This document shows, in pieces, positions 22,536 through 29,152 of a stretch of 29,152 nucleotides of DNA (positions are counted from its first letter, which is position 1; the number at the start of each line of letters is the position of its first letter). The stretch spans positions 1 through 29,152 of the forward strand of contig JAPLIO010000209.1 in NCBI GenBank assembly GCA_026389055.1. Direction: 5' to 3'. The position numbers and the translations under genes are program-made. This stretch comes from Candidatus Melainabacteria bacterium. GTDB taxonomy: Bacteria; Cyanobacteriota; Vampirovibrionia; Vampirovibrionales; JAJTHC01. The notes under the pieces were generated by a model. That model was not told where the DNA came from and ran no database searches. It saw only the letters and a program-made list of their open reading frames with translations.

Positions 22536-25352
22536 ATGATGATGACCACCCAACTTTCTATCGCTGAAATTAAAGCCAACGCCCACCAATTTGTAAAAAC
22601 ATGGGAAGCCGAAGATAGCGAACGAGCCGAAGCCCAAAGCTTCTGGAACGATTTTTTCACTCTGTTTGGGTTAAACCGTAGAAAAGTGGGCGGTATTTTT
22701 GAACGTTCCGCCCAACGGTTGACCAAAAACGACGGACGTATCGACCTGTTTTGGCCGGGAATGCTACTAGCCGAACATAAATCTGCAGGGCAACCACTGG
22801 ATAAAGCCAGCGTACAAGCCTTTGAATACCTGCATAGCCTGAACGATAAAGAATACCCCCGATTGATTATTATTTCTGATTTTCAACGCTTTGTGGTTTA
22901 TGATTTGGAGTTGCAAACCGAAACCGCCTTTACCCTAGCGGAATTGCCCGAAAAACTGCACTTATTTCTGTTTATAGCAGGCTACGGTACACGGATTTAT
23001 AAAGATGAAGACCCTGTAAACCTAGACGCAGCCGAACGGATTGGCAAACTGCACGACCAACTAATAGCCAATGGATATACAGGTAAAAATTTAGAATTGC
23101 TGATGGTACGCCTACTATTTTGCTTTTTTGCCGAAGATACAGGCATCTTCAATAAAGATGACTTTTTGTACTACATTGAAAATAATAGCCAACCCAACGG
23201 TAAAAATTTGGAAGGGGCATTGGCTAGCCTATTTAACACGCTAGATACCGCCGAAGAAAAACGCCACAACACGCTAGCGGAAGATTTACAACTGTTTCCG
23301 TATGTGAATGGTTCATTGTTTACAGAAACGTTGCGGTTACCGCCGTTTGATACGGCGATGCGAAACGCCTTATTATACTGTTGTGCGTTGGATTGGAGCA
23401 AAGTTAGCCCCGCCATTTTTGGTAGCCTATTTCAAGCGGTTATGAACAAAGCAGACCGCAGGCAACTAGGTGCCCACTACACCAGCGAAAAAAACGTACT
23501 GAAACTAATTGACGACCTGTTTTTAGATGCCCTAAAAGCCGATATAGCCAAAGCCTTAGCTACCAAGGGCGGTAACCGTAGACGGTTGCTAGAAGCCAAA
23601 CAAGCCGAACTAGCCCAGCTGAAATTTTTAGACCCTGCTTGCGGGTGCGGTAACTTTTTGGTGATTACCTACCGAGAATTACGCAAACTAGAACACCAGC
23701 TAATTGAAGCTATTTTAGCCGATGAAGAACGGGAAGCCCACGGCGTAATACAAAAGAAAACCGTTTATGAAAGCAAACTAAACGTTGACCAGTTTTTTGG
23801 TATTGAAAAAGATGAGTTACCCAGCCAAATTGCCAAGGTAGCGTTATGGCTGACAGACCACCAAATGAACATGGCGTTAAGTGCCATGGAAGGCTTGCCC
23901 TATGCCCGTATACCGCTAACCACTGAACCCAATATACGGTGTGGTAATGCGTTGCGGATGGATTGGGACACCGCCGTTTGCCCTAGGGAAACCATGAGCT
24001 ACATTTTGGGCAACCCACCATTTGTGGGAAAGCAAGTACGAACTAAAGAGCAAACGGAAGATATGGGCATCGTTTTTGCCGACCATAAAAACGCTAAAAG
24101 TTTGGATTATGTAACGTGTTGGTATGTAAAAGCAACAAATTATATGTATGGTACTAAAATCCATTGCGGGTTGGTTAGTACCAACAGCATTACCCAAGGG
24201 GAGCAAGTGAGCATTTTATGGCGGTATTTGTTGAATAAAGGTATTACCTTAACCTTTGCCCACCGCACGTTTAAATGGACGAATGAAGCCAAGGGGAAAG
24301 CCGCCGTTTATTGCGTGATGATTGGCTTTGCTTATGCCAATACATTACCCCCAACCTTCAAAAAACGCTTATGGGATTACCCCGATGTGAAAGGGGAGGG
24401 GCTGGCTAAAACGGTTGTTAACATTAACCCTTACTTAATAGAGATGAACGACTTAGTGGTTGATAGCCAAACGAAGCCTATTTGTAACGTGGCAGAGATT
24501 ATTTATGGCTCTAAACCCACAGACGGTGGCAACTTAATTCTTGATGATGAAGCATATCAAACCTTTATCATGCAATATCCTGATTTAAAACCCTTAGTTA
24601 AAGTGTTAATGGGTGCCGAAGAGTTTATTAACAACATTCCTAGGTATTGTTTATGGTTGAAAGAAGTTGACCCAAAAGTTTACCGAAACTGCAAATTTAT
24701 TGTGGAACGTTTAGAACAGGTGAAGAAAATGAGGTTATCTAGCCCCAAAGCACCCACACAAAAACTGGCTTCACAACCCCATTTATTTGGAGAAATTAGA
24801 TTTTTTGATGGGGATTATTTGGCTATACCTAGTATTAGTTCAGAATCTAGGTTCTATATCCCCATGGCATTTTTAAACAATGATATTGTACTCACCAATA
24901 AAATGTATTATGTGCCAAATGCTACCCTGTATGATTTTGGCGTATTAACCAGTGCCTTACACATGGCGTGGACAAGAGTTGTAACAGGTCGGCTTGAAAA
25001 TCGGTATCAGTATTCTAACAAGCTGGTGTACAACAACTTCCCATGGCCGACTGAAGCCACCCCTAGCCAAAAAGCTAAAATTGAAGCATTCGCCCAAGCA
25101 GTGCTAGATGCTAGGCAACCCTTTTTAGACCGTGGTAATACGTTGGCGGATTTGTACAACCCCCTAACCATGCCCCCTGAACTGCTGAAAGCCCACCAAG
25201 CCCTAGATAAGGCAGTCGATGGGGCTTATGGTAAAAAGAGTTTCGTTTCGGAATTAGAGCGGGTGCAGTTTCTGTTTGAACGCTACGAAGCACTCGTGAA
25301 ACCGCTGATGCCCACCGCCGTGAAGGCATCGAAACGGAAAGCGAAATGTTAA
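22536..25352 (+). CDS. Type IIL (MmeI-like) restriction-modification enzyme
   Basis: A single 938-residue chain combining endonuclease, N6-adenine methyltransferase and target recognition. The nuclease motif D-x9-E-x-K is D70, E80 and K82 in GRIDLFWPGMLLAEHK, which are the same residue numbers as in MmeI. A helical linker leads to the methyltransferase: motif I LDPACGCGNFLV from residue 366 and motif IV NPPF from 493 (gamma-class adenine type). The specificity domain occupies roughly 600-850, and a C-terminal helical part ends the protein. The start is the ATGATGATG at 22536. Such enzymes methylate one strand and cut about 20 bases away; the recognition sequence cannot be read. All key residues are present and the frame is intact, so it should be active. 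It is flanked by repeats on both sides. Confidence 0.9.
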   Translation: MMMTTQLSIAEIKANAHQFVKTWEAEDSERAEAQSFWNDFFTLFGLNRRKVGGIFERSAQRLTKNDGRIDLFWPGMLLAEHKSAGQPLDKASVQAFEYLHSLNDKEYPRLIIISDFQRFVVYDLELQTETAFTLAELPEKLHLFLFIAGYGTRIYKDEDPVNLDAAERIGKLHDQLIANGYTGKNLELLMVRLLFCFFAEDTGIFNKDDFLYYIENNSQPNGKNLEGALASLFNTLDTAEEKRHNTLAEDLQLFPYVNGSLFTETLRLPPFDTAMRNALLYCCALDWSKVSPAIFGSLFQAVMNKADRRQLGAHYTSEKNVLKLIDDLFLDALKADIAKALATKGGNRRRLLEAKQAELAQLKFLDPACGCGNFLVITYRELRKLEHQLIEAILADEEREAHGVIQKKTVYESKLNVDQFFGIEKDELPSQIAKVALWLTDHQMNMALSAMEGLPYARIPLTTEPNIRCGNALRMDWDTAVCPRETMSYILGNPPFVGKQVRTKEQTEDMGIVFADHKNAKSLDYVTCWYVKATNYMYGTKIHCGLVSTNSITQGEQVSILWRYLLNKGITLTFAHRTFKWTNEAKGKAAVYCVMIGFAYANTLPPTFKKRLWDYPDVKGEGLAKTVVNINPYLIEMNDLVVDSQTKPICNVAEIIYGSKPTDGGNLILDDEAYQTFIMQYPDLKPLVKVLMGAEEFINNIPRYCLWLKEVDPKVYRNCKFIVERLEQVKKMRLSSPKAPTQKLASQPHLFGEIRFFDGDYLAIPSISSESRFYIPMAFLNNDIVLTNKMYYVPNATLYDFGVLTSALHMAWTRVVTGRLENRYQYSNKLVYNNFPWPTEATPSQKAKIEAFAQAVLDARQPFLDRGNTLADLYNPLTMPPELLKAHQALDKAVDGAYGKKSFVSELERVQFLFERYEALVKPLMPTAVKASKRKAKC

Positions 25353-25400
25353 ATTTTGGTCATGCCCCTTGCGGTTTTTGGGGAAGTCTGTAAAAATATA

Positions 25401-25444
25401 AAAAGAAGCCACTCGTGCTAGTAACACGAATGACCTCTTCTTTT
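25401..25444 (-). terminator. Terminator of peptide mRNA, copy 2
   Basis: AAAAGAAG (25401-25408) pairs with CTTCTTTT (25437-25444), and CACTCGTG with CACGAATG inside. On the minus strand the exit is CTTCTTTTTATATTTT. The outer stem sequence differs from copy 1 but remains paired. Confidence 0.7.
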
Positions 25445-25450
25445 ACTTAA

Positions 25451-25525
25451 CTACCCTAACAGGTAATTAAGTAGCTCAAGAATGGCTAACGCCACTCTGA
25501 GAATCAAAATGATCGTCTGCATCAT
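25451..25525 (-). CDS. Hydrophobic 24-residue micropeptide, copy 2
   Basis: ATGATG at 25525 opens a 24-codon ORF ending in TAG, with AAAGGAG 8 bases upstream. The peptide starts MMQTIILILR; residues 5-20 are identical to copy 1, residue 21 is Tyr instead of Phe, and it again ends LLG. Arg10 and Glu17 are kept. The synonymous changes to copy 1 (ATA/ATT, CTA/CTG, CTA/TTA, GGA/GGG, TAA/TAG) support translation. The ORF lies between the end of the type IIL gene and the end of trhO, so it might have arrived as a cargo or addiction gene next to the RM system; that is inference. Confidence 0.7.
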   Translation of the reverse strand: MMQTIILILRVALAILELLNYLLG

Positions 25526-25561
25526 GTTGATTACTCCTTTCTGATTGTTTTTTGTAAACGA

Positions 25562-25587
25562 GGGACTGTTGCTTCAGTCCCTTTTTT
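25562..25587 (+). terminator. Plus-strand terminator opposite the leader, copy 2
   Basis: GGGACTG (25562-25568) and CAGTCCC (25575-25581), loop TTGCTT, then six T (25582-25587). The stem matches copy 1 with a different loop. It may end an antisense RNA or readthrough from the type IIL gene. Confidence 0.8.
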
Positions 25588-25655
25588 CACGTTTATAGGT
25601 AGTGAAACCTGCAACGCCTCGTTCAAAAAATGCCAATCAGAAACCAGCTATCCTA

Positions 25656-25684
25656 AAAATAACCAAAAAATCAAACCGAATCAA
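25656..25684 (-). promoter_or_regulatory. Promoter of the peptide mRNA, copy 2
   Basis: TTGATT (25684-25679), 17 bases, TATTTT (25661-25656). The -35 is within the final trhO codons, so trhO transcription passes through this promoter. Confidence 0.65.
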
Positions 25685-26567
25685 CCTTGCCCAGCTGGCT
25701 TTGACGCATGCGAAATCGAGCTTTATCCGCTTCAGTCGTTTTTTCATGGCACAAATGACAAGAAACCCCAGCCTCATACAGCGGATGATGTTGGTCTTCC
25801 AGCGTGAGGGGTTCTCCGCAAGAAAAGCACAAAATATGCTTGCCCGTCGTCAACCCATGTCCCACAGAAACCCGCTTATCAAACACATAGCATTCCCCCT
25901 GCCAAGTGCTTTGTTCTTCAGGAACGGTTTCCAAATAATTGAGAATACCCCCCTTCAGGTGGTAAACTTCAGGGAAGCCTTCCGCCAACATAAAGGCAGA
26001 CGCCTTTTCACATCGAATACCCCCCGTGCAAAACATGGCAATTTTAGGCGTGGTATGGGGGTCTAGGTTTTCACGCACATAAGTGGCAAACTCTGTAAAG
26101 TTAGCCGTATTCGGGTCAATAGCCCCTTCAAAGGTGCCAATGCGGGTTTCATAGGCGTTTCGGGTATCTAACACCACCACATCAGGTTGGGCAATTAGCG
26201 TGTTCCACTCATCAGGGGAAACGTAAGTGCCCACTTGATTAGTGGGGTCAACGTGGGGTTGTTTAAAGGTAACAATCTCCTTTTTAAGCCGAATTTTCAA
26301 TCGATTAAATGGCTTTTTAGGGGCGGTGGAAAATTTTACTTCGCCTCTGCCAGAAGAAAGCAGTTGGCAGGCTTGTTCTAGGCGTTGCAATAACGCATCA
26401 ATGCCCGCTTGGCTATCCGCAGCCAGCGTGCCGTTGATGCCTTCAGAGGCAATCAACAGAGACCCACAAATACCCAAAGAATGGAAGAAGGGCAGTAAGG
26501 CTTCTTTTAATTCGGTTGGGTTAGGGATAGGGGTAAATTGGTAAAGTGCTACAATATGGTATGTCAT
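25671..26567 (-). CDS. trhO: tRNA uridine(34) hydroxylase TrhO (rhodanese family)
   Basis: A 298-residue YceA/TrhO protein that hydroxylates U34 of certain tRNAs, the first step toward 5-(carboxy)methoxyuridine. The N-terminal ferredoxin-like domain (about residues 1-100) precedes a rhodanese domain (about 120-215) with VVLDTRNAYE and the active-site Cys C180 in FCTGGIRCEKAS, followed by YHLKGGILNYLE. The C-terminus has a four-cysteine cluster (CFSCGEP ... CHLCHEKT), probably metal-binding, as in other family members. The ATG at 26567 has no clear Shine-Dalgarno. It is transcribed toward repeat copy 2 and divergently from dnaG. Confidence 0.92.
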   Translation of the reverse strand: MTYHIVALYQFTPIPNPTELKEALLPFFHSLGICGSLLIASEGINGTLAADSQAGIDALLQRLEQACQLLSSGRGEVKFSTAPKKPFNRLKIRLKKEIVTFKQPHVDPTNQVGTYVSPDEWNTLIAQPDVVVLDTRNAYETRIGTFEGAIDPNTANFTEFATYVRENLDPHTTPKIAMFCTGGIRCEKASAFMLAEGFPEVYHLKGGILNYLETVPEEQSTWQGECYVFDKRVSVGHGLTTGKHILCFSCGEPLTLEDQHHPLYEAGVSCHLCHEKTTEADKARFRMRQSQLGKVDSV

Positions 26568-26628
26568 CGTATTTTTAGCATAATAAAAAAATAGATAATT
26601 TCAAGAGGGTTTCATTGAAAGCTGTTGC

Positions 26629-26657
26629 TTGTAATCACCATTTATTCCGCTTACAAT
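26629..26657 (+). promoter_or_regulatory. Promoter of dnaG
   Basis: TTGTAA (26629-26634), 17-base spacer, TACAAT (26652-26657), about 40 bases before the ATG cluster at 26703. Confidence 0.6.
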
Positions 26658-26702
26658 AGATGTTGTAGCAAGTGATTCTACTCAACAGGCTGAATAATCA
26701 TC

Positions 26703-28868
26703 ATGATGATGCAATGGGTAACTTTTTTAGAAGCAGCACAACAAGTTAAACAAAGCCTCGATGCCATTTCCACCATCGGCAAGTTTGTGCAACTTAAAAA
26801 ACGTGGGCGAAACCACCTCGGGCTATGCCCCTTCCACAACGAAAAATCTCCCAGCTTCAACGTCTCCGCCGAACGAGGCTTGTTTAAATGCTTCGGGTGT
26901 GGCGAAAGTGGCGATTCTATCAGCTTCTTAATGAAAATTGAAAACAAAACCTATGGCGATGTTATTCGGGAACAAGCCGAAACCCTAGGACTTTCAATCA
27001 AAGCCAGTAACCAAGCAGATGAACAAGCCTTCCAAAAACAGCTGGATGATAAACAAAAACTGCTCCAACTAATGCAATTGGCTACCCAATTTTATCAAAG
27101 CCACCTTACCAGCCCAGCAGGGGCTTCTGCCAAGGCGTATTTAGAAGAATCCAGAGGGTATACACTGGCTCAATTAGCCCCGTTTCAACTAGGTGCCAGC
27201 CCTGATGGGTGGGATGCCTTAACCACCTATCTACTTTCCGCTTTACCCTTTTTACAACAAGAACCCCAGTGGCTGGAAACGGCGGGGTTGGCTTCTCCTC
27301 GGCAAAACAACAACGGCTATTACGATAAGTTTAGAGACCGTCTGCTTTTCCCCATCCACAACCCCAAAGGTGAAGTGGTTGCCTTCGGTGGAAGGGCTTT
27401 TTCAGCCGAAGTTCAACCCAAGTATTTAAATTCCCCCGAAACGCCCTTGTACCATAAGAGTTCGACGCTTTACGGGTTTTTTCAAGGCAAAGAAACCATC
27501 CGAAAACGCAAGCGTGCCATCGTGATGGAAGGTTATTTTGATGTGCTAGCCACGCATTTGGCGGGCTTTTCTGAGGCAGTCGCTACTTGCGGTACGGCTC
27601 TAACCGAAGACCACCTCAAGCTACTAATGAAAAGCGGCATTGAGCAATTATTCCTCTGCTTTGATAGCGATAAAGCGGGGCAGGCTGCCGCTTTAAGTGG
27701 CATCGCCCGTATTGAACCCCTATTAGAACGCCACCCCATTAAGGTGAAAGTGATTGCCTTGCCCAATGGCAAAGACCCTGATGATTTCTTCAAAAGCGAA
27801 AACAGTCAATCGGTGTTTGAGGGTTTGTTATCTACCGCCCCAGATTATTTGGATTTTCAGTTGGCGTGTGCCTTGCAGGGCTTTAATTTACAGTTGACCG
27901 ATGACCAATTTGAGGCGGGCTACAAGGTGCTTCCGTTATTGGCGAAAGTTAGAAACCCTATGCGAAAAGCCCACTTGCTAGCCAAATATGCGGATGTGTT
28001 ACACACCCCTGAAGAAGCGTTACGGCAAAGTCTTCAGCAGTTTGAGAAACGTCAACCCAAGCCTACATATAATAATAACGTAGGGCAACAACAGGCTTCT
28101 GTAACCAATGTAACAGCCAACCCTTCGCTTTCCGCACAAGCAGACCTTCACACGGCTTTATCTCCTCAGAAGCACCCCCACTCTTTTCAGCATTACCCCT
28201 TTGATGATTCAGTTCAAACAGGGTATAGTAAACCGTTTAAGCCTAAACCTAAAAATGGTAAGTACTTGACGGCGACTGAAAAATTGGCGGTGCAAGCGTC
28301 CCTTGAAAACCACACACACTACAGGCAACGCCTGTTACAACAGCAAAGTTTGCCTACGTTAGAACAAACCGCCATGGCTCAACTGTTGGCTACCCAATTG
28401 GGGTTTGTTCAGCTGAAACCCTTGCTTGCTCCGCTTGTAAAGAACTGGCAATATGCCCCTTTTGGCTTGCTTTGGCAGATGATTGAAGCAGCCCCTTCGG
28501 TAGCGGTGATTCGTCCGCATTTGCCTGCCCCTTTGCATCCGCTTTGGGATAATTTATTGTTTGAAGCAGACCGTTGGCATGAATTGCTGGCACTTTCAAG
28601 CGAAAATGAGCAAGAAGCCTTACAGCAGGTGAAAACGGCTTTAAGCCAAACCGTTCAACGATGGCAGGAACGCAAAACGCAGGAAAATCTAACGAAACGC
28701 AACAAGCAATTGAAGCAAGAATGGTTATCTATGCCCGCTTCTCAATCGGAAGCGTCTCTGTTTCCTGATGAGGTTGAAACCCCAGAATCGATTGAAAAAC
28801 AAGCCAGCCATGAGGTTTCATCGATTGAATTGCAGTATGAAATTGTTGAAAACCATCCCTCGGTATAG
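26703..28868 (+). CDS. dnaG: DNA primase
   Basis: DnaG makes RNA primers for replication (721 residues, longer than the roughly 580-640 of many bacteria because of a long C-terminal linker and helicase-binding domain). The zinc-ribbon ligands are C42, H45, C63 and C66 in GLCPFHNEKSPSF ... FKCFGCGESGD. The TOPRIM domain includes E276 in MEGYFDV, TCGTALT, and D321/D323 in CFDSDKAGQAA. The region after about residue 450 is Gln/Asn/Pro-rich and low in complexity, then helical to the end. The start is the ATGATGATG at 26703. rpoD, a frequent dnaG neighbour, is not seen before the window ends. Confidence 0.95.
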   Translation: MMMQWVTFLEAAQQVKQSLDAISTIGKFVQLKKRGRNHLGLCPFHNEKSPSFNVSAERGLFKCFGCGESGDSISFLMKIENKTYGDVIREQAETLGLSIKASNQADEQAFQKQLDDKQKLLQLMQLATQFYQSHLTSPAGASAKAYLEESRGYTLAQLAPFQLGASPDGWDALTTYLLSALPFLQQEPQWLETAGLASPRQNNNGYYDKFRDRLLFPIHNPKGEVVAFGGRAFSAEVQPKYLNSPETPLYHKSSTLYGFFQGKETIRKRKRAIVMEGYFDVLATHLAGFSEAVATCGTALTEDHLKLLMKSGIEQLFLCFDSDKAGQAAALSGIARIEPLLERHPIKVKVIALPNGKDPDDFFKSENSQSVFEGLLSTAPDYLDFQLACALQGFNLQLTDDQFEAGYKVLPLLAKVRNPMRKAHLLAKYADVLHTPEEALRQSLQQFEKRQPKPTYNNNVGQQQASVTNVTANPSLSAQADLHTALSPQKHPHSFQHYPFDDSVQTGYSKPFKPKPKNGKYLTATEKLAVQASLENHTHYRQRLLQQQSLPTLEQTAMAQLLATQLGFVQLKPLLAPLVKNWQYAPFGLLWQMIEAAPSVAVIRPHLPAPLHPLWDNLLFEADRWHELLALSSENEQEALQQVKTALSQTVQRWQERKTQENLTKRNKQLKQEWLSMPASQSEASLFPDEVETPESIEKQASHEVSSIELQYEIVENHPSV

Positions 28869-28922
28869 ACTAAACGTTACGCAACAGTAATACAGAAGGT
28901 TATCGCTTCGGGCTAAGGCTTC

Positions 28923-28992
28923 TTGGGGGGTACCATTTGGGCACCCCCCAAACCCCCCGCAAAATTAAGGGGATGCTCACCGCCCCCTTAAT
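28923..28992. terminator. Two GC-rich hairpins downstream of dnaG
   Basis: TTGGGGGGT/ACCCCCCAA (28923-28931 with 28943-28951) and ATTAAGGGG/CCCCTTAAT (28964-28972 with 28984-28992) are perfect stems. Neither has a T-run on the plus side; the second is followed by TTTT on the minus strand, so it could end a minus-strand gene beyond the window. The remaining bases to 29152 hold no ORF or RNA gene that I can support. Confidence 0.45.
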
Positions 28993-29152
28993 AATCCCCA
29001 GGGGAACAACTGGTTAATAGGCTTGCGTGTACGTTGAAAATAGGCTTGACCGAAAACCAGAGGGTTTCCTAATTGGTCTGCTTCGCTACGCTCGCACCAG
29101 CCTATCTCCAACTGCATATGATTTGAAACTCAGAATTTCAGCCTAAACTAAG

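Larger units (their letters stand above)
25363..25684 (-). repeat. Repeated peptide-RNA element, copy 2
   Basis: The second copy of the element at 16272-16596, in the same orientation and also placed after a plus-strand gene. Leader arms have changed together: TTTTTTG pairs with CAAAAAA here, where copy 1 has CTATTTTG with CAAAATAG; TTTCTGATTG pairs with CAATCAGAAA. The promoter end overlaps the last codons of trhO. Confidence 0.8.

Noticed and set aside
22536..25352. Stand-alone methyltransferase (BREX PglX-like) instead of a restriction enzyme
   Set aside because: The N-terminal D70-x9-E80-x-K82 nuclease motif and overall length match the MmeI family, and no brx/pgl genes are nearby.
29060..29120. 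Possible repeat around CTTCGCTACGCTCG near the window end
   Set aside because: It has no second copy in the window and no ORF or clear structure; insufficient evidence to call.

Overview
The window reads as chromosomal DNA of a Gram-negative, heterotrophic bacterium of moderate GC content (by eye mid-40s %). An Omp85/BamA protein with three POTRA domains, several secreted proteins with signal peptides, GDP-mannose genes for surface glycans and an aerobic-type succinate dehydrogenase point to a diderm. Three POTRA domains are the cyanobacterial arrangement. Combined with the absence of any photosynthesis gene, this makes a non-photosynthetic relative of cyanobacteria (Vampirovibrionia/Melainabacteria-like) an attractive but unproven placement.

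Layout. 1-1000 (-): rpsL-rpsG with a strong terminator. 1282-2280 (-): EamA-type transporter. 2536-5240 (+): bamA/Omp85 and a secreted SH3-like protein. 5316-6370 (-): three small secreted proteins. 6401-6439: nested palindromes between divergent genes. 6602-7615 (+): rsmH. 7679-11140 (-): sdhC-sdhA-sdhB, with a large five-helix anchor like mycobacterial Sdh1. 11309-12145 (-): FliO-like protein. 12385-15515 (+): manC and phosphomannomutase. 15559-16248 (+): unknown membrane protein. 16954-22148: methionine genes metY ... metX-metW, split by AT-rich ORFs and an inverted NYN nuclease gene. 22536-25352 (+): MmeI-like type IIL restriction-modification enzyme. 25671-26567 (-): trhO. 26703-28868 (+): dnaG. 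28869-29152: hairpins, no gene.

The main discovery candidate is a roughly 320-bp element present twice in the same orientation (about 16272-16596 and 25363-25684). On the minus strand each copy has a conserved promoter (TTGATT-N17-TATTTT), a 5' leader whose first nucleotides can pair with the bases just before a strong Shine-Dalgarno, a 24-codon hydrophobic peptide ORF starting ATGATG, and an intrinsic terminator. On the plus strand a second intrinsic terminator sits opposite the leader. Arms of the helices differ between copies but keep pairing. This is the architecture of a type I toxin-antitoxin gene or a similar membrane micropeptide; I do not recognise the family.

The copies bracket the most accessory-looking part of the window: AT-rich ORFs including a PH-like/SHOCT protein, a NYN gene lying between two 70-bp direct repeats that duplicate the metX promoter region, a palindromic element with a cluster of 22-bp repeats, and the restriction-modification gene. 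Many genes here also begin with tandem ATG codons.
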